Shown here: piece after piece, positions 8,076 through 16,963 of the stretch
How positions within the stretch are numbered: the first letter of the stretch is position 1
How the letters are laid out: each line of letters opens with the position of its first letter
Assembly: GCA_902566785.1 (NCBI GenBank)
Contig: CACFKI010000001.1
Coordinates: 1-64,000, forward strand
Source: an uncultured Pelagibacteraceae bacterium
Lineage (GTDB): Bacteria; Pseudomonadota; Alphaproteobacteria; Pelagibacterales; Pelagibacteraceae
Length of the DNA stretch: 64,000 nucleotides
Reading direction: 5' to 3'
The notes under the pieces: generated by a model
What the model was told of the DNA's origin: nothing
Seen by the model: only the letters and a program-made list of their open reading frames with translations
Databases searched by the model: none
Program-made: the position numbers and the translations under genes

Positions 8076-8795
8076 TTAATTAGTAGCGAAAAATTTTTTA
8101 ACTATAAAACCAATAAATATTAAAATACCAAAACCAATAATAGGTAAATATATTTCTTTTGTCATTATTAAATCAATGAAGTTAGGGAATTCCAAATTAT
8201 CATCAATTATTTTTTCTAATCCACTTCCAAGAGAAACCCATACAAATACCTGTGGAAACATTCCTATTAAGCTACCAAAAAAATAATTTCTAAATTTAAT
8301 ATTAAATAAAACTGGCAAAATATTTGAGATTTGAAAAGGAATACCACCAACAAATCTATAAATTAGAAAAAAAAGAAATTCATTCTTTTTAACTTTAGAG
8401 CTTAAATTTGAAAATTTTTTACTAAATTTCTCTTCTATCCAGTCCTTCACAAAATAATTTGCGAAAAAATATAATAATGTTGCACCAACAGTTAATCCAG
8501 TAACCGCAATCAAAGAACCTATCCAACTACCAAATATAAAACCTGAGGTTAATACAATTGGTATTCCAAAACCAAGCATTAGTACCCAAATAATAGTAAA
8601 TATAAAAAAAAATGTAGTTAATAAAATAAAGTTTTGTTCTTTTAAAAACGCAAGATTGTTTCTATTATTTTTTATAAAATCATAACTTGTAATTTCTTGC
8701 AAAGTGAAATGACTAAAAAATACCCACAAAAATATTGATAAAATTGAAATATAAAAAATACTTAAAAATAATTTAATTTTTATATCTTTTTTCAT
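8076..8795 (-). CDS. TVP38/TMEM64 family inner-membrane protein
   Basis: A 239-residue integral membrane protein with an N-terminal transmembrane segment (about 8-28), a central VTT domain and a last helix near the C terminus. The GFGIPIVLTSGFIFGSWIG stretch and the re-entrant FVGGIPFQISNILP segment are typical of the TVP38/DedA superfamily. Relatives are implicated in lipid scrambling or envelope homeostasis; the substrate here is unknown. It is transcribed away from rpmH with an 83-base divergent gap. Confidence 0.88.
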   Translation of the reverse strand: MKKDIKIKLFLSIFYISILSIFLWVFFSHFTLQEITSYDFIKNNRNNLAFLKEQNFILLTTFFFIFTIIWVLMLGFGIPIVLTSGFIFGSWIGSLIAVTGLTVGATLLYFFANYFVKDWIEEKFSKKFSNLSSKVKKNEFLFFLIYRFVGGIPFQISNILPVLFNIKFRNYFFGSLIGMFPQVFVWVSLGSGLEKIIDDNLEFPNFIDLIMTKEIYLPIIGFGILIFIGFIVKKFFATN

Positions 8796-8842
8796 AAATA
8801 ATACTTAAAATTAGCTGTACTTTATTATACTTATTTCTTATA

Positions 8843-8862
8843 ACTACCGAAATTTTAGTAGT
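8843..8862 (+). promoter_or_regulatory. Small inverted repeat in the rpmH leader
   Basis: ACTAC...GTAGT with an AAATTT centre lies 17-36 bases upstream of the rpmH ATG. It could form a small leader hairpin in front of the ribosomal-protein L34 gene. The arms are only five bases, so support is weak. Confidence 0.25.
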
Positions 8863-8878
8863 ATTTTATTAACATATT

Positions 8879-9013
8879 ATGAAAAGAACATATCAACCGA
8901 GCAGATTAGTAAGAAAAAGACGTCATGGTTTCAGATCTAAAATGAAATCTAAAGGTGGCAGAAAATTATTAGCTAGAAGAAGATCAAAAGGTAGAAAAAA
9001 ATTAACAGTTTAA
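8879..9013 (+). CDS. rpmH: 50S ribosomal protein L34
   Basis: Absent from the ORF track because it is only 44 residues. It reads [18 protein letters not shown] and continues with the canonical L34 basic sequence to TAA at 9013. L34 is a small late-assembly protein of the large ribosomal subunit. Its stop shares one base with the rnpA start (TAATG), so rpmH-rnpA are translationally coupled, the universal bacterial arrangement. No dnaA or obvious DnaA-box cluster lies upstream, so this is not an rpmH-oriC junction. Confidence 0.98.
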   Translation: MKRTYQPSRLVRKRRHGFRSKMKSKGGRKLLARRRSKGRKKLTV

Positions 9014-9354
9014 TGAAAGTAAAAATATCTAGCCTTTCAAAGAGTGTTGAGTTTAAATCACTTATTAATGGAAAAAAAATAAATAATAAATATTTAACAA
9101 TTTTTTTTAAAAAACTATCCGGTAAAAGTAATAAGTTTTTAAATATAAGTTTTGTGGCTCAGAAAAAAATTGGTAACGCTGTAAAAAGAAATAAAATTAA
9201 AAGAAGACTGAGAAATATAGTAAATGAAGCTACTAAAAAAATAAAAATTAATTTCGAGTATAGTTATTTAATTTTAGCCAAGAAGAATGTATTGGATGAA
9301 AATTATAACGATATAAAGTCGACACTATTTAAAGATTTTGTAAAAATAAAATAA
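9013..9354 (+). CDS. rnpA: Ribonuclease P protein component
   Basis: Protein cofactor of RNase P, which makes the 5' end of mature tRNAs. The 113-residue protein has the family RNR signature, seen as KRNKIKRRLR at 58-67, and very high lysine content. It is linked by TAATG junctions both to rpmH upstream and to yidD downstream. Confidence 0.95.
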   Translation: MKVKISSLSKSVEFKSLINGKKINNKYLTIFFKKLSGKSNKFLNISFVAQKKIGNAVKRNKIKRRLRNIVNEATKKIKINFEYSYLILAKKNVLDENYNDIKSTLFKDFVKIK

Positions 9355-9596
9355 TGAATATTTTAAAAGTTGTTTTAATTGGTTTGGTAAAAATATATAA
9401 AATAATTATTTCTCCTTTTCTTGGAAATAACTGTAGATATTTACCAACATGCTCTGATTATTTTATTGATTGCTTAAATGAATATGGATTAATAAAAGGT
9501 ATTTTGAAAGGAACAAAAAGAATTTTTTCCTGCCATCCTATAAAGTTTTTAGGTGGAGGTGAGGGTTTTGATCCTGCAAAAAAGAAAGTTAAATAG
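9354..9596 (+). CDS. yidD: Membrane protein insertion efficiency factor YidD
   Basis: An 80-residue protein with the YidD signature: an N-terminal amphipathic segment, CRYLPTCSDYFIDCL with its conserved cysteines, and a C-terminal HPIKFLGGGEGFDP. It sits at the inner face of the membrane and aids YidC-dependent insertion. Its start shares one base with the rnpA stop, and yidC follows two bases later. Confidence 0.96.
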   Translation: MNILKVVLIGLVKIYKIIISPFLGNNCRYLPTCSDYFIDCLNEYGLIKGILKGTKRIFSCHPIKFLGGGEGFDPAKKKVK

Positions 9597-9598
9597 TT

Positions 9599-11284
9599 AT
9601 GGATTCTAAAAATGTTATTGCAGCTATTTCATTGAGTGCTGCTGTAATTATATTATATGGACTTTTTTTTGCTCCTGAACCTCAACAAATAAGTCAGACT
9701 CAACAAGAAAAAAATAAAATTGTAGAAAGTTCTGAAGCCCCAAAATTAATGGATACAGAAGAAATTGACATAATTTCTAGAGATGATGCAATAAATAGCT
9801 CTAATAGAATTTTATTTGAAAATGAAAATATTTTTGGATCGATATCTTTGTCTAATGGAGGGGCAATAGATGACTTTACATTTAAAAATTATAACAAAGT
9901 TTTAAATGGAAAAGATAAAATAATATTATTAAATCCTATCAATATAAAAGATGGATATATATTTAATACAGGATGGGTTTCATCCGATGAAAACATTGAT
10001 ACCCCAAATTTAGAAACTAGATGGATCGTTTCTGGTAATTCCAAACTTTCACCCAACAATCCTGTATCGATTTATTATGAAAATAATCAAGGCTTAAGAT
10101 TTGAAAGAGTCATAAGTCTTGACGAAAAATATTTATTCAAAATAAAGCAAAAAATTATAAATAAATCAGATAAAAAATATAAATTTTACCCTTATGCTTA
10201 TTTGCATAGAAATAATGTTCCAGAGGATTTAACAGATTTTTATATTTTACATGAAGGTTTTGTAACAGTTTCTAATGATGAGTTAAAAGAAATTGATTAT
10301 GATGAAATTGATGAAAAAAGTTACTCAAAAAAATCAAATAAGGGCTTTATTGCAATAGGTGATAAGTATTGGGTTACATCAATTGTTCCACCACAGGATA
10401 GAGCTTTTAGAATAGATATCGATTATAAAAATAAATATAGAGCAAGCTATATAGACTCCGAAGGTATAATGTTGGAGCCGAATAGTTCAATTGAAAATAA
10501 TGTAAAATCAATTATTGGCGCTAAATCTGTGAGAGATATTGATGGATATGCAGAAAGTGAAAACATTGAAAAGTTTGATCTGGTAATAAATTGGGGAATA
10601 CTTTACTGGCTAGTAAAACCAATGTTTTTTATACTTGAATACTTTTTTATTTTTTCAGGTAATTATGGTTACGCAATAATATTACTGACTATTTTAGTTA
10701 GAATAGTCTTTTTTCCATTAAATCAATATGCATTTAAAAGTATGGGTAAAATGAAAGTTTTACAACCAGAGATGACGCGTTTGAAAGAACTTCACAAAAA
10801 TGACAAACAAGAACTCCAGAAATCTTTAATGAAACTTTACAAATCAGAGGGAATAAATCCTGCATCAGGATGTTTACCTATTCTGGTCCAAATTCCAATT
10901 TTCTTTAGCTTATATAAACTTTTATTGTTAGATATTTCTATGCGTCACGCACCATTTGTATGGATATGGGAAGATCTATCTGCCAAAGATCCAGTAACAA
11001 TATTTAATTTATTCGGCTTATTGCCTTATGATGTTCCATCCTTTCTAGAAATTGGTTTGCTACCACTTTTAATGGGTATCACTATGTTTTTACAACAAAG
11101 GTTAAATCCTTCCCCAATGACAGACCCTATACAAAAAAAAATATTTACTTTTTTTCCTTTTTTTATCACTATAATATTAGCTCCATTTGCTGCTGGTTTA
11201 ATACTCTATTGGACTATGACAAATATTTTAACAATAATCCAACAATGGATTATTCTTAGAAAAACAACAGTCAAGACTAAATAA
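9599..11284 (+). CDS. yidC: Membrane protein insertase YidC
   Basis: A 561-residue Oxa1/YidC/Alb3 insertase of the Gram-negative type. It has an N-terminal anchor (about 5-22), a large periplasmic beta-domain (about 55-325), then five transmembrane helices. The second helix contains LLTILVRIVFFPL, with the conserved arginine of the hydrophilic groove. GCLPILVQIPIFFSLYKLL is also family-typical. argB follows directly with no spacer; the engB/yihA gene often found between yidC and argB in alphaproteobacteria is absent. Confidence 0.97.
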   Translation: MDSKNVIAAISLSAAVIILYGLFFAPEPQQISQTQQEKNKIVESSEAPKLMDTEEIDIISRDDAINSSNRILFENENIFGSISLSNGGAIDDFTFKNYNKVLNGKDKIILLNPINIKDGYIFNTGWVSSDENIDTPNLETRWIVSGNSKLSPNNPVSIYYENNQGLRFERVISLDEKYLFKIKQKIINKSDKKYKFYPYAYLHRNNVPEDLTDFYILHEGFVTVSNDELKEIDYDEIDEKSYSKKSNKGFIAIGDKYWVTSIVPPQDRAFRIDIDYKNKYRASYIDSEGIMLEPNSSIENNVKSIIGAKSVRDIDGYAESENIEKFDLVINWGILYWLVKPMFFILEYFFIFSGNYGYAIILLTILVRIVFFPLNQYAFKSMGKMKVLQPEMTRLKELHKNDKQELQKSLMKLYKSEGINPASGCLPILVQIPIFFSLYKLLLLDISMRHAPFVWIWEDLSAKDPVTIFNLFGLLPYDVPSFLEIGLLPLLMGITMFLQQRLNPSPMTDPIQKKIFTFFPFFITIILAPFAAGLILYWTMTNILTIIQQWIILRKTTVKTK

Positions 11285-12148
11285 ATGAAACTTGCTGAAG
11301 AAGAATTAAAAAAAATTCTTCCAGAAAATGGACCAACATTAGACGAAGTCCAAAAATATATTGAAAAATATAAAAACGATTTAATAGTTATTAAATATGG
11401 GGGAAATGTATTTATAGATAGAAATATATTCAATAATTTTATATCTGATTTAAGTATATTAAAAAAATTAGGCCTATCAATTATAGTAGTGCATGGAGGA
11501 GGTCCAAGAATTAAAAGAGAGTTGGATAAATCAAATATTCAATCTAAATTTATAAGAGGATTGAGAGTGACAGATGAAAAAATTATAAATATAGTTGAAA
11601 GTGTTTTAATTGATTTCAATATTGATATTGTTGATTCTCTAAAAAAAACATACACAGAAGGCATTTCAATTCATACCAAAAAAAATAATGTTATTAACGT
11701 GATACCCGAATCTAAAGAACTTGGCTTTGTGGGCAAACCAAATAAAATTAAAATCAATGTTATTAAAGAAATACTTGAAAAAAATATGATTCCAATAATC
11801 TCACCACTTGGTTTAGGAGAAAATAATCAAGCGTATAATATTAATGGAGATACTGCAGCAGGTGCTATAGCAAAATCTTTAAAATCAAGAAGACTAATTT
11901 TAATGACAAATATAGAGGGTGTTTTAGATAAAGAAAAAAAATTAATTGAAGAAATAACATCCTCAGAGATAATTAAAATGATCAAAGATGAGACTATTAC
12001 TGAAGGCATGATACCTAAAATCAATACATGCCTTGATGCTGTTAATAATGGGGTGACTGGAGTAGTTATAGTTGATGGTCGAAAGCAACATTCAATTTTA
12101 TTCGAGATATTTTCAGATAAAGGTGCAGGAACTTTAATTAGAAAATGA
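11285..12148 (+). CDS. argB: Acetylglutamate kinase
   Basis: Phosphorylates N-acetyl-L-glutamate in arginine biosynthesis. The 287-residue amino-acid kinase fold shows KYGGNVFID, VVHGGGPRI and the substrate segment NINGDTAAG. The N-terminal helix before the kinase core (about 1-30) resembles that of arginine-inhibited hexameric ArgB, so feedback control is plausible. The last codon and stop overlap the HAD gene by four bases (ATGA). Confidence 0.95.
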   Translation: MKLAEEELKKILPENGPTLDEVQKYIEKYKNDLIVIKYGGNVFIDRNIFNNFISDLSILKKLGLSIIVVHGGGPRIKRELDKSNIQSKFIRGLRVTDEKIINIVESVLIDFNIDIVDSLKKTYTEGISIHTKKNNVINVIPESKELGFVGKPNKIKINVIKEILEKNMIPIISPLGLGENNQAYNINGDTAAGAIAKSLKSRRLILMTNIEGVLDKEKKLIEEITSSEIIKMIKDETITEGMIPKINTCLDAVNNGVTGVVIVDGRKQHSILFEIFSDKGAGTLIRK

Positions 12149-12816
12149 TAGAATTAAAATATAAAAAAAATCTTTTGTTAGATCTTGATGGAACAGTGTA
12201 TCAAGATTTAGAGTCAGTTTTTGGACAGGTTTCTAAACTTATGACTAAATATATTTCAGAAAAGTTAAAAGTTAATTTAGTAAAGGCTAAAGAATTACAA
12301 ACAAATTATTTTTATAAATATAATACGAGTTTGAATGGTTTAATGATACATCATGATATTCCTCCATTAGAATTTTTAAATTATGTTCATAATATTGATC
12401 TATCTTTTATGAAAAAAGATTCAGTCTTAAGAGAACAACTTAAAAACCTAGATATGAGAAAGTTAATTTTTACAAATGGTAGTGCTGATCATGCTAAAAA
12501 TGTATTAAGTCACTTAGGCATTGAAGACTTATTTGAAGGAATATTTGATATTACTGATGCAAAATACCAGCCTAAACCTGAACCAAAAGCATTTGACTTA
12601 ATGGTTAAAAAATTTGGAATAAACCCAAAAGATACAATTTATGTTGAGGATATTGCAAAAAATTTATCTATTGGAAAAGAAAGAGGATGCTCAACTGTTT
12701 GGTTAAAAAATAATGAGCAATGGGGTAAAATTGATTCTGATAAGGACTACATTGACTATAAAATTGAAAATCTATCTTTATTTTTAAAAGAAATAAGGTT
12801 ATTAAAAAGTAATTAA
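12145..12816 (+). CDS. HAD-superfamily pyrimidine 5'-nucleotidase-like hydrolase
   Basis: A 223-residue haloacid dehalogenase-type phosphatase. Motif I is LDLDGTVY near the N terminus, motif II is FTNGS, motif III lies in [11 protein letters not shown], and motif IV in YVEDIAKN. The helical cap and position between argB and dapD match the Sdt1-like pyrimidine 5'-nucleotidase group common at this alphaproteobacterial locus. The true substrate is not known. Confidence 0.85.
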   Translation: MIELKYKKNLLLDLDGTVYQDLESVFGQVSKLMTKYISEKLKVNLVKAKELQTNYFYKYNTSLNGLMIHHDIPPLEFLNYVHNIDLSFMKKDSVLREQLKNLDMRKLIFTNGSADHAKNVLSHLGIEDLFEGIFDITDAKYQPKPEPKAFDLMVKKFGINPKDTIYVEDIAKNLSIGKERGCSTVWLKNNEQWGKIDSDKDYIDYKIENLSLFLKEIRLLKSN

Positions 12817-12818
12817 TT

Positions 12819-13646
12819 ATGTCTATTGAAAAAATTATAAATGAAGCTTGGGAAAACAAAGATGAGATAAACCAGCATTCTAGTAAAACTATAAAAGATG
12901 CAATTAATCAAGTAATTGAAGACTTAGACAGTGGTAAATCTAGAGTAGCAGAAAAAATTAAAGGTGAGTGGGTTACTCATCAATATCTAAAAAAAGCTAT
13001 TATGTTAAGTTTCAGAATTTATCCTATGGAAAATTTAAATGGACCTTACTCTAGTTGGTTTGATAAAGCACATTTACTTAAAGGGAAAACAGCTGGGTGG
13101 ACTAAAGAACAACATGAGGCTGCAGGTTTTAGAATGGTGCCAAATAGTCCTGTGAGAAAAGGTTCTTTTGTTGGTAAGAATGCAGTTTTGATGCCATGCT
13201 ACGTTAATATTGGTGCATACATTGACTCTGGAACTATGATTGATACTTTTGCTAGGGCAGGAAGTTGTTGTCAAATTGGAAAAAATTGTCATATCTCTGC
13301 AGGTAGTGGTATTGGTGGCGTTCTTGAACCTGCTCAAGCATTACCCACAATTATAGAAGATAATGTATTTTTAGGTGCCATGTCAGAAGTTGTAGAAGGT
13401 GTAATAGTTGGTGAAGGTTCAGTTTTAAGTATGGGAATGTATATAGGACAATCTACTAAAATAGTAAATAGATCTACAGGGGAAATTATATATGGAAAAA
13501 TTCCACCCTATTCTGTAGTTGTGCCAGGTACACTCCCTGATAAAAAAAATTCAGCTGCTCCATCATTAAGTTGCGCGGTAATAATTAAACAAGTAGATGA
13601 AAAAACTAGATCAAAAACATCTATTAATGATCTTTTAAGAGAATAG
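12819..13646 (+). CDS. dapD: Tetrahydrodipicolinate N-succinyltransferase
   Basis: Succinylates tetrahydrodipicolinate from succinyl-CoA in the lysine/meso-diaminopimelate pathway. The 275-residue protein has an N-terminal helical domain, a left-handed beta-helix of hexapeptide repeats (about 100-235, for example [16 protein letters not shown]) and a short C-terminal tail. The length is standard. dapE follows four bases downstream, so the two succinylase-branch steps are co-expressed. Confidence 0.97.
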   Translation: MSIEKIINEAWENKDEINQHSSKTIKDAINQVIEDLDSGKSRVAEKIKGEWVTHQYLKKAIMLSFRIYPMENLNGPYSSWFDKAHLLKGKTAGWTKEQHEAAGFRMVPNSPVRKGSFVGKNAVLMPCYVNIGAYIDSGTMIDTFARAGSCCQIGKNCHISAGSGIGGVLEPAQALPTIIEDNVFLGAMSEVVEGVIVGEGSVLSMGMYIGQSTKIVNRSTGEIIYGKIPPYSVVVPGTLPDKKNSAAPSLSCAVIIKQVDEKTRSKTSINDLLRE

Positions 13647-13650
13647 ATTA

Positions 13651-14790
13651 ATGAAAATATATAATGATATAAAATTAGCTCAAGAGCTAATCAGGTTCCC
13701 AACAGTAAAAACTGAAGATAGGGGTATTATGAGATTTTTATCTAAAAAACTTGGTGATATTGGCTTTAAATGTAAAATAATAAAATCTAAAGGAACTGGA
13801 CCAAAACCCGCGTTAAATTTATATGCAAGATTTGGTAGAACAAAACCACACATAAATTTTTTAGGACATACTGATGTAGTAGCAAATCTTAATAATTGGA
13901 AAATTCCACCATTTAAAGCGATTATTAAAAAGGGATATTTAAATGGTAGGGGTTCTCAAGATATGAAAGGTGGTATTGCTTGTTGGATAAGTGCAATGAG
14001 TGATTTTATAAAAAATAATAGATTTAAAGGTTCTATCTCGATTATTATTACTGCTGACGAAGAAACGACTGGCTATGGTTGTCCAGCAGTTATGAAATAT
14101 CTAAAAAAAAAAGGTGAAAAAATAGATTTTACTGTTGTGGGAGAGCCATCATCAAATAATTCCATTGGGGATGAAATAAGAATTGGAAGGAGAGGATCTA
14201 TGAATGGAATTATAAATGTATATGGAAAAAGTGGTCACTCTGCATTTTATGGTTCTTACATAAATCCATGTACAGTTTTGGCTAAAATTATATCAAAATT
14301 GAAGAGTTCATCTTTAGATAATGGTACAAAATTCATGCCAAAATCTAATTTAGAATTTACAAAAATAAATGTTGATAATTTATCTGAAAATGTAGTTCCT
14401 CATACAGCTAGTGCAAAATTTAATGTTAGATTCAACTCAAAACATAATTCATCTTCTTTGAAAAAAAAATTAAATAAAATGATTCATGCTGTTGCAAAAA
14501 AAGGAAAATGTAGAGCTAAAATCGATTATAGAGTAAGTGGTGAAGCTTTTTATACTAAGCCAAATAAGGAAATCTATATGGTTAAAAAAATTGTCAAAAA
14601 AGTAACAGGCAAAAATGCAAAACTAAATTGTAGGGGAGGAACAAGTGATAGTAGATTTTTAGGTTCAATTCCAAGACTAGAGTTAGGATTAAGAAATAGT
14701 ACTATTCACATGGTAAATGAGAGGTCATCAATTTCAGATATGAAAAAATTGACTAAAATATATTATAATATTTTAGAAAATTATTTTTAA
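13651..14790 (+). CDS. dapE: Succinyl-diaminopimelate desuccinylase
   Basis: Zinc hydrolase of the M20 family that removes succinate from N-succinyl-LL-DAP. Metal ligands lie in LGHTDVV, RGSQDMKGG and DEETTGYGC, followed by the GEPSS segment. The dimerisation lid occupies roughly residues 175-295. The 379-residue length matches DapE. The next gene begins at the very next base after its stop. Confidence 0.95.
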   Translation: MKIYNDIKLAQELIRFPTVKTEDRGIMRFLSKKLGDIGFKCKIIKSKGTGPKPALNLYARFGRTKPHINFLGHTDVVANLNNWKIPPFKAIIKKGYLNGRGSQDMKGGIACWISAMSDFIKNNRFKGSISIIITADEETTGYGCPAVMKYLKKKGEKIDFTVVGEPSSNNSIGDEIRIGRRGSMNGIINVYGKSGHSAFYGSYINPCTVLAKIISKLKSSSLDNGTKFMPKSNLEFTKINVDNLSENVVPHTASAKFNVRFNSKHNSSSLKKKLNKMIHAVAKKGKCRAKIDYRVSGEAFYTKPNKEIYMVKKIVKKVTGKNAKLNCRGGTSDSRFLGSIPRLELGLRNSTIHMVNERSSISDMKKLTKIYYNILENYF

Positions 14791-15714
14791 ATGAAAACTG
14801 CAATAATTACTGCAAAATCATCACTAAATCATAATACTGGAAGTGGACATCCTGAAAGTATTTCTAGAGTCACTTCAATTATTAATAAATTAAAAAAAAA
14901 TAAGAAATTAATATGGAAAAGTCCAACTAGTTTTGAAAAAGATATAATTAAAAAAGCGCATTCCTCAAGTTACATAGATAATATTGAAAATGCTTTTCCA
15001 CAAAAAGGCCTAGTATTTTTAGATGGTGATACAGTTGTTTCACCAGGCAGTAAAGATGCAACATTTGATGCAGTTGGGTCAATAATAACTGCAATTGATG
15101 GAGTTGAAAATAATGAATTTAATGCTGCACACTGTGTGACTAGACCACCTGGACATCATGCAGAAAAAAGCAAAGCTATGGGTTTCTGTGTGATAAATAA
15201 TATAGGTGTTGCTGCAAACTATTTAATTTCAAAATATAAATATAAAAGAGTTGCAGTATTAGATTGGGATTGTCATTTTGGAAATGGAACTTATGATATT
15301 CTCAGGTCAAATGAAAAAGTTTTCTTCTCAAGCTTACATCAATACCCTTATTATCCAGGTGGAGGAACAGAACATGAAAAAGGTGATCATAATAATGCTT
15401 TAAATATACCATTGCCTGCAGGAACAAATTCCAAAGAATATTTTGATGCATATGAACATATGCTAAAAAGATTAAAAGAATTTAGACCTGAGTTTATATT
15501 GATGTCAGCAGGTTTTGATGCACATGAAGATGATCCTTTATGCCAATTAAATTTAAAATCCAGGGACTATTATGAAATAACTAGAAGAGTGTTGGAAATT
15601 ACAAAGCAGTTTTGTAATGGAAAAGTTGTTTCAATCCTGGAGGGTGGATATGATCTTAATGCTTTAGCAGATAGTGCTAACGAACATGTTAACGCACTTA
15701 TAGAATTTGGTTGA
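14791..15714 (+). CDS. Histone-deacetylase-family deacylase
   Basis: A 307-residue arginase/deacetylase-fold zinc hydrolase. RPPGHHAE gives the tandem active-site histidines, DWDCHFGNGT supplies Asp and His zinc ligands, SAGFDAHEDDPL supplies the third ligand, and GGYDL the transition-state tyrosine. All catalytic residues are intact. Bacterial relatives deacetylate polyamines, acetoin-related compounds or protein lysines; the substrate cannot be read from sequence. It follows dapE with no spacer and precedes a SET-domain gene by 30 bases. Confidence 0.92.
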   Translation: MKTAIITAKSSLNHNTGSGHPESISRVTSIINKLKKNKKLIWKSPTSFEKDIIKKAHSSSYIDNIENAFPQKGLVFLDGDTVVSPGSKDATFDAVGSIITAIDGVENNEFNAAHCVTRPPGHHAEKSKAMGFCVINNIGVAANYLISKYKYKRVAVLDWDCHFGNGTYDILRSNEKVFFSSLHQYPYYPGGGTEHEKGDHNNALNIPLPAGTNSKEYFDAYEHMLKRLKEFRPEFILMSAGFDAHEDDPLCQLNLKSRDYYEITRRVLEITKQFCNGKVVSILEGGYDLNALADSANEHVNALIEFG

Positions 15715-15744
15715 TTAAAAAAAATTTTTTTATAAGTAGTTAAT

Positions 15745-16233
15745 ATGCCTTTATATAAAATCAAAAAAACAAATATTGATAAAAAAGGGCTCGGACTTTA
15801 TGCTGCACAGAATATTAAAAAAGGAACAAAAATCATAAATTATATTGGAAAAATTATTACTAAAAAACAAACTGAGCAATCACAGAAGTATGATAATGCA
15901 AAACCCATATATCTATTTAATTTAAATAATAGATATGATTTAGATGGAGATTATTCTTTTAATACAGCGAGATTAATAAATCATTCTTGTTCAAATAATT
16001 GTGAATATGATGGTAAAGGTCTAAAATTGTGGGTAACTGCAATTAGAGATATTAAAAAAGGTGAAGAATTGACTTGTGATTATGGTTTTAGTTATGATGA
16101 AGACTATAAGCAATTTCCATGTAATTGTGGATCAAAAAATTGCTGTGGATATATTGTAAGAGCAGAGTCAAGATGGAGAATAAATAAAAAATTTAGTTTG
16201 GGATATCAAAAGAATATTCGGATCAATAAATAA
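15745..16233 (+). CDS. SET-domain protein (putative lysine methyltransferase)
   Basis: A 162-residue stand-alone SET domain. The N-terminal KKGLGLYAAQNIKKGTKI is the SET-N strand pair. RLINHSCSNNCEY holds the NHSC SAM-binding pseudoknot motif, and EELTCDYGFSYDED carries the second half of the knot. A post-SET-like cysteine cluster CNCGSKNCCG follows. SET proteins transfer methyl groups from SAM to protein lysines. The bacterial target is unknown; DNA-binding or ribosomal proteins are possible. It converges on truA, overlapping its 3' end by 11 bases. Confidence 0.92.
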   Translation: MPLYKIKKTNIDKKGLGLYAAQNIKKGTKIINYIGKIITKKQTEQSQKYDNAKPIYLFNLNNRYDLDGDYSFNTARLINHSCSNNCEYDGKGLKLWVTAIRDIKKGEELTCDYGFSYDEDYKQFPCNCGSKNCCGYIVRAESRWRINKKFSLGYQKNIRINK

Positions 16234-16963
16234 CTTTTTCTAAATATAACCCATGAGGAGGTGCAGGTGGTGCACAAAAAGATCTTTTTCTTGAATTCAT
16301 AACTATCTTAAATTTTTCCAAACTCCATTTTTTTTCACCTAAATACTTTAAACAACCAACCATTGATCTAACCTGTTGTTTCAAAAAGGATTTGGATTTG
16401 AATTGAATTTCAATTTTTTCTCCTTTGACTTGTATTTTAACAGATTTAAGAGTTTTTATCGAACTTTTAGCTCCACAATTAGAAGCTCTAAAAGTTGCAA
16501 AATCTTTAGTGCCTAAAAGCATTTTGCCACCAATCCTCATTAATTTAATATCTAATTTTTTTTTTATGTGCCATCCTCTCAAATTGTTTAAAGATAACCC
16601 ACTTGACCTATTAAAAATAACATACCTATAAATTCTCTCTTTTGCGGAAAATCTTGCATGAAATTTATTATTTTTTTTATTTATTTTTAATATAGATATG
16701 TCTTTATTTTTTAAAAAAAAATTAATTGTTTCTAAAAATTTGTTCAAATCGGAGATTTTTTTGTCTAAATCAAAATGAGCAGATTGTTCAATTGCATGAA
16801 CTCCTGTATCTGTTCTTCCAGATCCAAATAATTGAATTTTCTTATTAAAAATTTTTTTTAAAACTATTTGTATGGTTTTTTGAACTGTTTTACCTTTTTT
16901 TTGAATTTGCCAACCTAAATACTTTGTACCTACGTACTCTATCCTTAACTGGTATCTATGCAT
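16223..16963 (-). CDS. truA: tRNA pseudouridine synthase A
   Basis: Isomerises uridines 38-40 of tRNA anticodon arms. I prefer the ATG at 16963 (MHRYQLRIEYVGTKYLGW, 246 residues) because family members start just before this strand; the tracked start adds 12 residues inside fmt. The catalytic aspartate is D52 in GSGRTDTGVH. The start overlaps the fmt stop by eight bases. The truA-fmt-def order downstream of the dap genes is an alphaproteobacterial arrangement. Confidence 0.94.
   Translation of the reverse strand: MHRYQLRIEYVGTKYLGWQIQKKGKTVQKTIQIVLKKIFNKKIQLFGSGRTDTGVHAIEQSAHFDLDKKISDLNKFLETINFFLKNKDISILKINKKNNKFHARFSAKERIYRYVIFNRSSGLSLNNLRGWHIKKKLDIKLMRIGGKMLLGTKDFATFRASNCGAKSSIKTLKSVKIQVKGEKIEIQFKSKSFLKQQVRSMVGCLKYLGEKKWSLEKFKIVMNSRKRSFCAPPAPPHGLYLEKVIY

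Noticed and set aside
8796-8878. Possible replication origin beside rpmH
   Set aside because: No dnaA, no DnaA-box cluster and only an 83-base divergent promoter gap.
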